The notes under the pieces are model-generated. The model did no database searches. It was not told where the DNA came from and saw nothing but the letters and a program-made list of their open reading frames with translations. Below, piece by piece: positions 53,392 through 61,422 of a stretch of DNA of 64,000 bases. Numbering within the stretch: the stretch's first letter is position 1; each line of letters opens with the position of its first letter. The stretch is from Paucibacter sediminis (GTDB taxonomy: Bacteria; Pseudomonadota; Gammaproteobacteria; Burkholderiales; Burkholderiaceae_C): positions 744,001 through 808,000 of the forward strand of contig NZ_CP116346.1 in NCBI RefSeq assembly GCF_030254645.1. The letters run 5' to 3'. The position numbers and the translations under genes were made by a program.

Positions 53392-55529
53392 GAATTCCCC
53401 CGCTGAGCTTGAGACGGCGCGGCACGGCCCCGCAGCAGGGCGGGCAGCTGGGCCCAGGGCAGGCGGGTGACGCGCCCCCCGCCGGCGGCGGCCCAGGCAT
53501 TCAGCAGCGCCGGCGCCAGCGAGGGCACGCCTTTCTCGCCCGCGCCGCTGGGATGCTCGGCGCCGGGGCGCAGGTGCACGTGCACCGCGGGCATCTCGCT
53601 GTGGCGCAGCAGGGGGTAGGCGTCGAAGTTGCGCGCCTGCGGCCGGCCGTCCACATAGCGCAGCTCGGCCAGCATGCCCGAGAGCGCCCAGGCCACCCCG
53701 CCCTCGAACTGCGCGCGCACCTGGTCGGGCGCCACCACCAGGCCGCAGTCCACCGCCACGTCCACCCGCTCTATGCCCCAGCCCTGCGGGCCGCGCGCCA
53801 GGCTCACCAGGTGCGCGACAAACACGCCATAGGGCGCACCGCGCTCCTCGTCCTGCTCCTGGAAGACGGCCAGGCCCTGGGCCCGGCCGGGGCGCGGCGG
53901 CCATTGCCAGTCGCCCGCCGCCAGCACCGCCTCGAGCACGCGGCGCATGCGCGGGGCCTGCAAGAGGCCCAGGCGAAAGCGCGCCGGGTCGGCGCCGGCG
54001 CGCTCGGCCAGCGCGTCGATACCCTGCTCCTGCACCAGGCAGTTGGCCACATGGCCGATGCCGCGCCAGATGCCGCAGGGGATGGCCGTGCGCACGCCGC
54101 CGCTCTCGGTATGCAGCGCCGCCACGCGGTAGGCCTGCATGGCGAGGCCGGCGTGGGATAGATAGTCCTGGTCGGGCGGCAGCTGCTGATCGCTGCCGTA
54201 CCAGGGCAGCACCGCCGCCGCCACGGCCTGGTGGCGCCAGGCCGCGATCGTGCCGTCGGGGGCCAGCTGGGCGAACAGGCGATGCTCGCTGGCGGGGCGC
54301 ACCGGATCGCTGGCGAACTCGTCCGCGCGGCTGTAGAGCGCATGCCAGTCCTGCGCCGGGCGGCCGGCCTCGCGCCAGGCCAGGATCAGGCGCTCCAGCG
54401 CATCGTGGTATTGCTTGCGGCCGAAGCCGCCGCCCAGCCAGCATTTGCGCAAGCCATAGTCCTCGGCCTCGCCGCCCAGCAGGCGCTGCAGGCTGCGCCG
54501 CGCGCCGGCCGGGCTTTGTGTGGCCAGCCAGGCCTCGGCACTGGCGCCGCGCCACACCGCCGCCGGCGGCTCCAGCGTGGCATGGGCCAAGAAGGGCATT
54601 TGGAATTGCAGGCTGATGCTGCGCGCCGGATCGGGCGCGGGCCAGTCGGCGCCGGCGCGCTGCTGCTCAAACAGAGGGCGCCGCCAGCGCGCCGCAAAGG
54701 CGCGCTGCAGCGCGGCGTTGTCGTTGGGCGCCGGGTCGCTGCGGCGCAGCTGCACGCGCAGCGCGTCGCGCGCCTGCCAGGCCGACCAGGTATCGGCCGC
54801 CAGCACCGCCACCGCCGTCGGGCCGGCCAGCAGGCGCACCCCGGCCGGCGCGCGCTGCACGCGCACGACGCTGTAGCCATGCGGCGGGATCCAGAAGGCC
54901 AGGGCCTGGCTGTGCGCGGCCGCGGCATCGACGCCGTAGACGGCGCGGCCGCGCAGCTTCTCGGCCATGTCCAGGCGCGGCAGCACCGCACCCAACGGCG
55001 GCAGGCCGGGGCGCAGCGGCGGCGCGGCGATCTGCGGCTCACGCAGCTGCGCCCACAGCTGCCGATAGTCCAGCGCGCCGGCCGGGCCATGCACGGCACC
55101 ATCGGCGCAGCGCAGGGCCGCGGGCGGCAGGGCCCAATGGCGGCCCGCGGCCTCCAGCAAGGCCTGGCGCAGCAGTGCACCGGCCTGGCGGTAGACCAGG
55201 AACTGGCTGTGCAGGCTGTCGCTGGCGCTGGTGCCCTGGCGCTTGATGGCGGCGGGGATGTCGGCATGTTCGATGCGCAGCTGCGCCCAGGGCAGGTCCA
55301 GCTCCCAGGCCAGCAGCTGGGCCAGGCCGCTGGCAACCCCCTGGCCCATCTCGGAACGGGCGATGCGCAGGCGCAGGCCCTGCACCGGGTCGATCAGCAG
55401 CAACGGATGCAGCAACGGGCCGGGCAGCTGATCCTCGGCATGGCCGCTGCGCCACAGCAGGGTGCCGCTGGCCGACAGCCCCAGCAGGATGGTGCCGCGC
55501 AGCAGGTCGCGGCGGCTCAGGCCGCTCAT
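53388..55529 (-). CDS. Molybdenum hydroxylase large subunit, IorB-like
   Basis: The 713-residue protein starts with a twin-arginine leader (SRRDLLRGTILLGLSAS), so it should be folded in the cytoplasm and exported. The xanthine oxidase/aldehyde oxidase molybdopterin fold is evident (EMGQGVASGLAQLLAWELDLPWAQLRIEHAD, WLGGGFGRKQYHDALE, IPCGIWRGIGH). The active-site Glu lies in SGAGEKGVPS. It resembles isoquinoline 1-oxidoreductase beta subunits, but the substrate is not predictable. The small subunit gene overlaps upstream and the NTF2-fold gene overlaps downstream. Confidence 0.93.
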   Translation of the reverse strand: MSGLSRRDLLRGTILLGLSASGTLLWRSGHAEDQLPGPLLHPLLLIDPVQGLRLRIARSEMGQGVASGLAQLLAWELDLPWAQLRIEHADIPAAIKRQGTSASDSLHSQFLVYRQAGALLRQALLEAAGRHWALPPAALRCADGAVHGPAGALDYRQLWAQLREPQIAAPPLRPGLPPLGAVLPRLDMAEKLRGRAVYGVDAAAAHSQALAFWIPPHGYSVVRVQRAPAGVRLLAGPTAVAVLAADTWSAWQARDALRVQLRRSDPAPNDNAALQRAFAARWRRPLFEQQRAGADWPAPDPARSISLQFQMPFLAHATLEPPAAVWRGASAEAWLATQSPAGARRSLQRLLGGEAEDYGLRKCWLGGGFGRKQYHDALERLILAWREAGRPAQDWHALYSRADEFASDPVRPASEHRLFAQLAPDGTIAAWRHQAVAAAVLPWYGSDQQLPPDQDYLSHAGLAMQAYRVAALHTESGGVRTAIPCGIWRGIGHVANCLVQEQGIDALAERAGADPARFRLGLLQAPRMRRVLEAVLAAGDWQWPPRPGRAQGLAVFQEQDEERGAPYGVFVAHLVSLARGPQGWGIERVDVAVDCGLVVAPDQVRAQFEGGVAWALSGMLAELRYVDGRPQARNFDAYPLLRHSEMPAVHVHLRPGAEHPSGAGEKGVPSLAPALLNAWAAAGGGRVTRLPWAQLPALLRGRAAPSQAQRGNS

Positions 55530-56056
55530 GGCGCCGCCTCCTGGGTCAGCGGGCCGGGCCCCGGCCGCGCCGTGCCCGGCGCCAGCAGGCCCAGCTCGGC
55601 CGCCGCGTCCAGCACCGCCCGGCGTATGCGCAGGTAGCTGCCGCAGCGGCACAGATTGCCCTCCATGGCGGCGATCACATCGGCCTCGCTGATCGGGCGC
55701 CCCTGCGCCAGCAGGGCGGCGGCACTCATGATCTGGCCGGTCTGGCAATAGCCGCACTGGGCCACCTGGTGGCGCTCCCAGCTGCGCAGCAGCGGATGCT
55801 CGAGGGCCTGTGCCGCCAGCCCCTCGATGGTGCTGACCTGCTGGCCCCGCAGCGCCCCCACCGGCACCTGGCAGGCGCGCGCCGCGGCGCCGTCGATATG
55901 CACCGTGCAGGCGCCGCAAAGGCCGGCGCCGCAGCCGAACTTGCTGCCCCTGAGCCCGCCCACATCGCGCAGAAACCACAGCAGCGGCATCCCTGCATCC
56001 ACCTCGCCGCGCAGCGGCGCGCCATTCACCTGCAACTCCACCATCACCTTGCCCAC
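55526..56056 (-). CDS. (2Fe-2S) small subunit of molybdenum hydroxylase, IorA-like
   Basis: The 176-residue protein has a plant-type [2Fe-2S] cluster (Cys42, Cys47, Cys50 and Cys62 in KFGCGAGLCGACTVHIDG...ACQ) and a second helical cluster domain (QCGYCQTGQIM, GNLCRCGSYLRIR). It transfers electrons from the molybdopterin subunit. The start at 56056 could also be ATG 56044 (MVELQVNG). It precedes the large subunit with a 4-base overlap. The usual third cytochrome c subunit is absent. Confidence 0.94.
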   Translation of the reverse strand: MGKVMVELQVNGAPLRGEVDAGMPLLWFLRDVGGLRGSKFGCGAGLCGACTVHIDGAAARACQVPVGALRGQQVSTIEGLAAQALEHPLLRSWERHQVAQCGYCQTGQIMSAAALLAQGRPISEADVIAAMEGNLCRCGSYLRIRRAVLDAAAELGLLAPGTARPGPGPLTQEAAP

Positions 56057-56209
56057 GCTCGCCTCCCGAATTGAAGGCCCCCAGCCTAGGGTGCACGGCG
56101 GCCCGCGTGACGAGGCTTGTGACCAGCGCCCGGGCGCTGGGACGAGCGGCTGGGCCCTGGGACGAATGGCGAATGGCTGGGCGCGCGGCCTGCCTTACCA
56201 TGCGCGGCC

Positions 56210-57097
56210 ATGCACAACGCATCCCCTGCCATCTCGCTTGAGACCCCGTGGATAGACACGCGGCTGTACGCCTTGCTGCTGCGCGGCCGGGTATGGCCGG
56301 TGGCCTTGGCCCTGTTCGCCGCCACCGCGCTCTACTGTGCCGCCAGCCGCCTGCTGCATGGCAGCCGGTTGGACTGGGGCCATTGCGCCCTGCCCTGGGC
56401 GGCGGCCGTCAGCCTGCCCTGGGTGGCGGCCTGGGTGCTGGCGCGGCGCGGCTGGCGCCCGGCCCGGCGTGGCGCCCTGTGGGCCTGGGCAGCGGCGCTG
56501 GCCGCGCTGGCCTGGGCCGGCCGCCTCGGGCTGGAATGCCTGCTGCTGGGCTTTGACGCCGGCACCGCGCTGCGCGACAGCTTCGCCGCCCTCTCCACCT
56601 GGCCGGTGGCGACGCTGGCCTATGCGCTGATCCTGCATTGGCGCGGCCCGCCCGCACCGGCGCCGCTGCCGGCCGCCGCAGCTCCGGCCTTGATCGAGCT
56701 GCCGCAGAGCCCGGGCGAACGCCTGGCCTGGCCCGAGGTGGAGGCGGTGCTGGCGGCGGGCAACTATGTGGAGCTGTGCGTGCGCGGCCGGCGCCACCTG
56801 CTGCGCAGCACCATGGCCGACACCGAGGCCTTGCTGGCGCCCATGCCCGGCAGCGCTTTTGTGCGCATCCACCGCACCGTGCTGGTCAATCTGGCCGCGG
56901 TGCAGGGCCTGACGCGCGCGCCCGGCGCCGCGCTGACGGTGCTGATGCGCGACGGCAGCCAGCACCCGGTGAGCCGGCGCCGCCAGGCCGAGCTGGAAGC
57001 CGCCTGGCAGCGGCATCGATCAGCCAGCGCCGCCCCCGCCAACCCTCATCACGACAGCCGCTTCTGCATGAACACGCTCAGCGGGTCGTCGCGGTAG
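56210..57097 (+). CDS. Membrane-anchored LytTR DNA-binding regulator
   Basis: The 295-residue protein has about four N-terminal transmembrane segments (residues 28-145) and a C-terminal LytTR domain (about 165-270; LAWPEVEAVLAAGNYVELCVRGRRHLLRSTM, FVRIHRTVLVNLAAVQG). There is no receiver domain, so it probably responds directly to a membrane or extracytoplasmic signal. It is divergent from the IorAB-like operon across 153 bases. Its last 49 bases overlap the convergent GNAT gene. Confidence 0.88.
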   Translation: MHNASPAISLETPWIDTRLYALLLRGRVWPVALALFAATALYCAASRLLHGSRLDWGHCALPWAAAVSLPWVAAWVLARRGWRPARRGALWAWAAALAALAWAGRLGLECLLLGFDAGTALRDSFAALSTWPVATLAYALILHWRGPPAPAPLPAAAAPALIELPQSPGERLAWPEVEAVLAAGNYVELCVRGRRHLLRSTMADTEALLAPMPGSAFVRIHRTVLVNLAAVQGLTRAPGAALTVLMRDGSQHPVSRRRQAELEAAWQRHRSASAAPANPHHDSRFCMNTLSGSSR

Positions 57098-57507
57098 CTG
57101 CCGAACGGGCCGCGGCGCGTATAACCCAGCGCCGCGTAGAAGGCCAGCGCCTCGGGCTGGAAGGGCCCGGTTTCGAGCTTGAGCTGGGCGCAGCCGCGTG
57201 CCAGCGCGGCCGCCTCGAGGGCGGCCAGCAAGCGCCGCGCCAGGCCCTGGCCACGGCAGGCCGGGCTCACGAACATGCGCTTGAGCTCGCCATAAGCGGA
57301 GCCCAGCACCACCGCGCCACAGCCGACGGCCCGCCCGGCGGCATCGCGCGCCACCGCGAACAGCACGTTTGCCTGCCGCAGCGCGGCCAGGTCCAGCGCA
57401 TGGCGGCTCTCCGGCGGATAGAGCCGGTCCTGGTAGGCATCGAGCTCGGCGATCAGCGCGATCACCTCGGGCTGATCGGGTGATTCAAAACCGATCGCTG
57501 CCGTCAT
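57049..57507 (-). CDS. GNAT family N-acetyltransferase
   Basis: The 152-residue protein has the acetyl-CoA-binding signature RGQGLARRLL, a preceding beta strand (LKRMFVSPAC) and C-terminal FYAALGYTRRGPFG. It starts 3 bases after the cobA stop, so it may be the last gene of the nitrate assimilation operon. Substrate is unknown. Confidence 0.93.
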   Translation of the reverse strand: MTAAIGFESPDQPEVIALIAELDAYQDRLYPPESRHALDLAALRQANVLFAVARDAAGRAVGCGAVVLGSAYGELKRMFVSPACRGQGLARRLLAALEAAALARGCAQLKLETGPFQPEALAFYAALGYTRRGPFGSYRDDPLSVFMQKRLS

Positions 57508-57510
57508 CGC

Positions 57511-58281
57511 TCAGGCGCTCCTCTGCAGGCCCAGCTCGGCCTGCAGGCCTTGCCAGGCGGCGCTGAGCCCCACCACCTCGCCCACCACCAGGATGGCCGG
57601 GCTGGCGAGTTGCTCGCGCAACAGCATGGCGGGCAGCTCGGCCAGGCGGCAGAGCTGCTGGCGCTGGCGCGGCGTGTGCGCCGAGGCGATCGCCGCGGCC
57701 GGGGTATGGGCCGGCAGGCCACCGTCGACGAGGGCCTGCACGATAGCCTCGGCGCGCGCCAGGCCCATATAGATCACCAGGGTCAGCCGGCTCTGCGCCA
57801 GCGCGGCCCAGTCTGGCGCCACCCCACCCTCACCGTTATGCCCGGTCACCAGGGCCACCCCGGGGGTGCAGCGGCGGTCCGTCACCGGCACGCCGATGCT
57901 GGCGGGCGCGGCCAGGCCGGCGCTGATGCCGTTCACCACCTCCACCGCGATGCCGGCAGCCTGCAGCGCGTCCATCTCCTCGCCGCCGCGGCCGAACACA
58001 AAGGGGTCGCCGCCCTTCAGGCGCACGACGCGATGGCCGGCGCGCGCCTCGCGGATCATCAGCTCGTGGATGAAGCGCTGCTCGGTGGAGACGCAGCCAC
58101 CGCGCTTGCCGACGCGCAGCACGCGCGCGGCGGGGTTCGCCAGCGCCAGCACGCGGGCGTCGACCAGGTCGTCGCTGAGGATGACCTCGGCGCCCTGCAG
58201 GCGCTTCAGTGCCTTCAGCGTCAGCAGTTCGGGGTCGCCGGGGCCGGCGCCAAGCAGGCAGACGGGGTGGCTTGTGGTCAT
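57511..58281 (-). CDS. cobA: Uroporphyrinogen-III C-methyltransferase
   Basis: The 256-residue SAM-dependent methylase makes precorrin-2, the precursor of siroheme. Motifs are VCLLGAGPGDPELLTLKA, LKGGDPFVFGRGGEE and VVNGISAGLA. Siroheme is the cofactor of NirB, which explains its place in the nas operon. It overlaps the nasA stop by 4 bases. It lacks the CysG dehydrogenase/ferrochelatase half, which must be encoded elsewhere. Confidence 0.96.
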   Translation of the reverse strand: MTTSHPVCLLGAGPGDPELLTLKALKRLQGAEVILSDDLVDARVLALANPAARVLRVGKRGGCVSTEQRFIHELMIREARAGHRVVRLKGGDPFVFGRGGEEMDALQAAGIAVEVVNGISAGLAAPASIGVPVTDRRCTPGVALVTGHNGEGGVAPDWAALAQSRLTLVIYMGLARAEAIVQALVDGGLPAHTPAAAIASAHTPRQRQQLCRLAELPAMLLREQLASPAILVVGEVVGLSAAWQGLQAELGLQRSA

Positions 58282-61034
58282 GGGGAAACCTCCTCGGTTT
58301 GGGCGGCCACCAGGCGCCGCAGCGCCGGCAGGCAGGAGCCGCATTGGGTGCCGCAGCGCAGCGCACTTTGCAGGCCCGCCAGGCGTTCGCCCGGCGTGCC
58401 GCTGCAATGGCCAAGCTGGCTGCGGATGCTGGCCTCGGACACGTCGAAACAGTTGCAGACCTGGGGGCTGCGCGCGGCGGCGGGCGCCGTCTCCAGCTGC
58501 TCGGGCGCGAGCAGCTGGCGGCCCTGATTCGGGTTCGGGGCCACCGGCAGGGCATCGCGCCACAGCGGCAATAACCAGGCGGCGGTGCCGCGCTCGCCCA
58601 CCAGCAGCAGGGCCTGCAGGCGTGCCTCGGCGCCCTCGCCCTGCAGGCGCAGCAGCCGGCTGCGGCCGCGTTGGCTGTCGGCATAACGCAGCACCCCCAT
58701 GCCACGCAGGCCCAGCGCCTCGGCCAGGCGTGCCACCAGGGCGGCCGGCGGCGCCTCGGCGCAGGCGGCCTCGAAGCTCAAGCCCTCGCGCCCCTCCGGA
58801 CCGGCCACCGGCACGCAATGCGCGTAGGCGAACTCGGCCAGCAGGGCGCGCAAACTGGCACGCATCGCCGCGCCCTCGCCGGCGCTGCACCAGGCCGCGC
58901 CACTGAGCCGCCAGGGCAGCTCCAGGCGCTGCAACGAGATCGCGGCGTACTTCAGCTCGGGCTGCTTGGAATCGGGGCAGAAGCCCGGCTGGGTGAGCAC
59001 GTTGACGCCCAGCCCGGCGACGAACTCGCTGCCCCAATGCATGGGCACATAGGCCTGGGCGGGCGCCACGCCGGCATCGGCGCGCAGCGGCAGCGTCAAC
59101 TCGCCCTGCGCCGAGCGCAGGCGCACCAGATCGCCCTCGGCCAGGCCGCGGCGCGGCAGCTCCTGCGGGTGCAGGCTCAACGCCGGCGCGCCCTCGTGGC
59201 CGAACAGGCGCGCCACCACGCCGCTGCGGCTCATGCCATGCCATTGGTCGCGTAGGCGGCCGGTGCTGAGCGCGAGCGGATATTGCGCATTCGCCGGGGC
59301 CAGCGGCAGGGCGAACGGCTGGCTGACGAAGCGGGCGCGGCCGTTGGCGGTGGCGAAGCGGCCGTCTTCGTAGAGCCGGGCCCGGCCTTGCAGCGCGCCC
59401 TCGGGAAAGGGCCATTGCTGCGGGCCGGCGCGGTCCAGCAGCGCGTAGCTCAGGCCGCTGATGTCGAGGTCGCGGCCACGCGTGGCCTCGCGGTGTTCCA
59501 GCCAGAGCTGCTCGGGCCGCTCGTAGCCAAAGCGGCGCGGCAGGCCCAGGCGCTTTTCCAGCGCAGCGGCGATGTCGCTGGCGATCTGCCAATCGGCCCT
59601 GGCCTGGCCGGGCGGCGGCACGGCGGCGCGCACGCGCGAGATGCGGCGCTCGCTGTTGGTGACCGTGCCCTCCTTCTCGCCCCAGCTGGCGGCGGGCAGC
59701 AGCACGTCGGCATAGGCGGAGGTGGCGGTGTCGGCAAAGGCCTCCTGCAGGATCACCAGCTCGCAACGCTCCAGCGCGCGGCGCACCAGGGCCTGCTCGG
59801 GCAGCGACTGGGCCGGGTTGGTGCAGGCAATCCAGAGCGCCTTGATCTCGCCGCGCGCCGCCGCCTCGAACAGTTCCACCGCGGTCTTGCCCGGCTTCTC
59901 GGGCAGGGCCTCGACGCGCCAGAGCCGCGCGATCTCGGCGCGGTGTTCGGCATTGGCGGGGTCGCGATGGCCGGGCAGCAGCGTGGCCATGCCGCCGGTC
60001 TCGCGCCCGCCCATCGCATTGGGCTGGCCGGTGAGCGAGAACGGCCCGGCACCGGCACGGCCGATCTGGCCGGTGGCCAGGTGCAGATTGATGAGCGCGG
60101 TGTTCTTGGCGGTGCCGCTGCTGCTCTGGTTCAGGCCCATGCAGTAGAGCGAGAGGCTGGCGGGCGAGCGGGCAAACCACGCGGCCGCCTGCAGCAGATC
60201 GGCCTCGGCAATGCCGCAGACGCGCGCCGCCGCGGCCGGCGTCATGGCACGCACCAAAGCTTTCAGCGCCTCGAAGCCCTCGGTGTGCGCGGCGATGAAG
60301 GCCTGGTCTATCCAGCCCTCCCAGATGCAGGCGTGCAGCATGCCGTGGAACAGCGCCACATCGGTGCCGGGCAGGATCTGCAGATGCAGGTCGGCGAACT
60401 CGGCGCTCTCGGTGCGGCGCGGATCCACCACGATGATCTTCATGCCGGGCCGCTGCTGGCGGGCGGCCTCGATGCGGCGGAACAGGATGGGGTGGGCCCA
60501 GGCCGGATTCGCGCCGGCGATGAAGAGGCAGTCCGCCAGCTCCAGATCCTCGTAGCAGGCCGGCGGCGCATCGGCGCCCAGCGCCTGCTTGTAGCCCACC
60601 ACCGCCGAGCTCATGCACAGGCGCGAGTTGCTGTCGATATTGTTGGTGCCCACCACCGCGCGCGCCAGCTTGTTGAAGGCGTGGTAGTCCTCGGTGAGCA
60701 GCTGGCCCGAGATGTAGAAGCCGATCGCGTCGGGGCCATGTTCGGCGCGGATGGCCGCGAGCCGCGCCGCGATGCGCTCGTTCGCCTCGCCCCAGCCGAG
60801 CGCCTCGGGCGCCGCGCCGCGCGCGGGCCGCCAGGCCGGCTGCAACAGCCGGCGCGTCTGCAGCACCATGGGCGTGGCGGTGAGGTGCAGGGTCGATCCC
60901 TTGCTGCACAGGCGGCCGAGGTTGGCCGGGTGCTCGGGGTCGCCGCGCACGCCGGTGATGCGGGCGCCCTCGCTCTCGATGATCACCCCACAACCGACGC
61001 CGCAGTAGGGGCAGGTGGAGCGTGTCTCGGTCAT
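58278..61034 (-). CDS. nasA: Assimilatory nitrate reductase catalytic subunit
   Basis: The 918-residue molybdopterin enzyme reduces nitrate to nitrite in the cytoplasm. It opens with the [4Fe-4S] motif TCPYCGVGCGV. MGD-binding and catalytic domains follow (NNIDSNSRLCMSSAVVGYKQALGAD, with the ligand Cys in RLCMSS). A molydopterin-dinucleotide-binding C-terminal domain ends in a BFD-like [2Fe-2S] segment (QVCNCFDVSEASIRSQLGH, CGTQCGSCLPALR). No NasB-type reductase subunit is adjacent. It starts right after nirD. Confidence 0.96.
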   Translation of the reverse strand: MTETRSTCPYCGVGCGVIIESEGARITGVRGDPEHPANLGRLCSKGSTLHLTATPMVLQTRRLLQPAWRPARGAAPEALGWGEANERIAARLAAIRAEHGPDAIGFYISGQLLTEDYHAFNKLARAVVGTNNIDSNSRLCMSSAVVGYKQALGADAPPACYEDLELADCLFIAGANPAWAHPILFRRIEAARQQRPGMKIIVVDPRRTESAEFADLHLQILPGTDVALFHGMLHACIWEGWIDQAFIAAHTEGFEALKALVRAMTPAAAARVCGIAEADLLQAAAWFARSPASLSLYCMGLNQSSSGTAKNTALINLHLATGQIGRAGAGPFSLTGQPNAMGGRETGGMATLLPGHRDPANAEHRAEIARLWRVEALPEKPGKTAVELFEAAARGEIKALWIACTNPAQSLPEQALVRRALERCELVILQEAFADTATSAYADVLLPAASWGEKEGTVTNSERRISRVRAAVPPPGQARADWQIASDIAAALEKRLGLPRRFGYERPEQLWLEHREATRGRDLDISGLSYALLDRAGPQQWPFPEGALQGRARLYEDGRFATANGRARFVSQPFALPLAPANAQYPLALSTGRLRDQWHGMSRSGVVARLFGHEGAPALSLHPQELPRRGLAEGDLVRLRSAQGELTLPLRADAGVAPAQAYVPMHWGSEFVAGLGVNVLTQPGFCPDSKQPELKYAAISLQRLELPWRLSGAAWCSAGEGAAMRASLRALLAEFAYAHCVPVAGPEGREGLSFEAACAEAPPAALVARLAEALGLRGMGVLRYADSQRGRSRLLRLQGEGAEARLQALLLVGERGTAAWLLPLWRDALPVAPNPNQGRQLLAPEQLETAPAAARSPQVCNCFDVSEASIRSQLGHCSGTPGERLAGLQSALRCGTQCGSCLPALRRLVAAQTEEVSP

Positions 61035-61035
61035 C

Positions 61036-61413
61036 TCAGCAAGCCCTGGCGCAGGGCCCCGCCTTGACGGGCTGCAGCTCGATCGCGATGGTGTCGAGCT
61101 CATGCTGGTTCAGCAAGACCTGACCCTCTTCAACGCGCACCGTGAAGGTGGGCGTGGCGCCCTCGTCGGGCTCGCGCGCGCAGCCGCTGTCCAGCGCGAT
61201 GGTCCAGTTGTGCAGGGGGCAGGCGACGGCCTTGCCGAACACGATGCCCTGGCTCAAGGGCCCGGCCTTGTGCGGGCAGCGGTCCAGCAGCGCAAACACC
61301 TGGTCGTCGACGGTGCGGAACAGCGCCACTTGCGGCCCCTGGGCGCGCTGCACGCGGCGGGCGCCCAGCACGGGGATGTCGGCCACGGCGCAGATGGTTT
61401 TCCAGTCACTCAT
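61036..61413 (-). CDS. nirD: Nitrite reductase small subunit, Rieske-like
   Basis: The 125-residue protein has the Rieske-type [2Fe-2S] motif CPHKAG and CPLHNW, so the cluster ligands look intact. It is the small subunit of assimilatory NADH nitrite reductase. It follows nirB by 9 bases and precedes nasA. Confidence 0.96.
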   Translation of the reverse strand: MSDWKTICAVADIPVLGARRVQRAQGPQVALFRTVDDQVFALLDRCPHKAGPLSQGIVFGKAVACPLHNWTIALDSGCAREPDEGATPTFTVRVEEGQVLLNQHELDTIAIELQPVKAGPCARAC

Positions 61414-61422
61414 AAGGGCTCC

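Noticed and set aside
57511-60993. Minus-strand frame of 1160 codons across nasA and cobA
   Set aside because: Only its last part is cobA in frame; upstream it is an out-of-frame reading of nasA. CobA starts at 58281.
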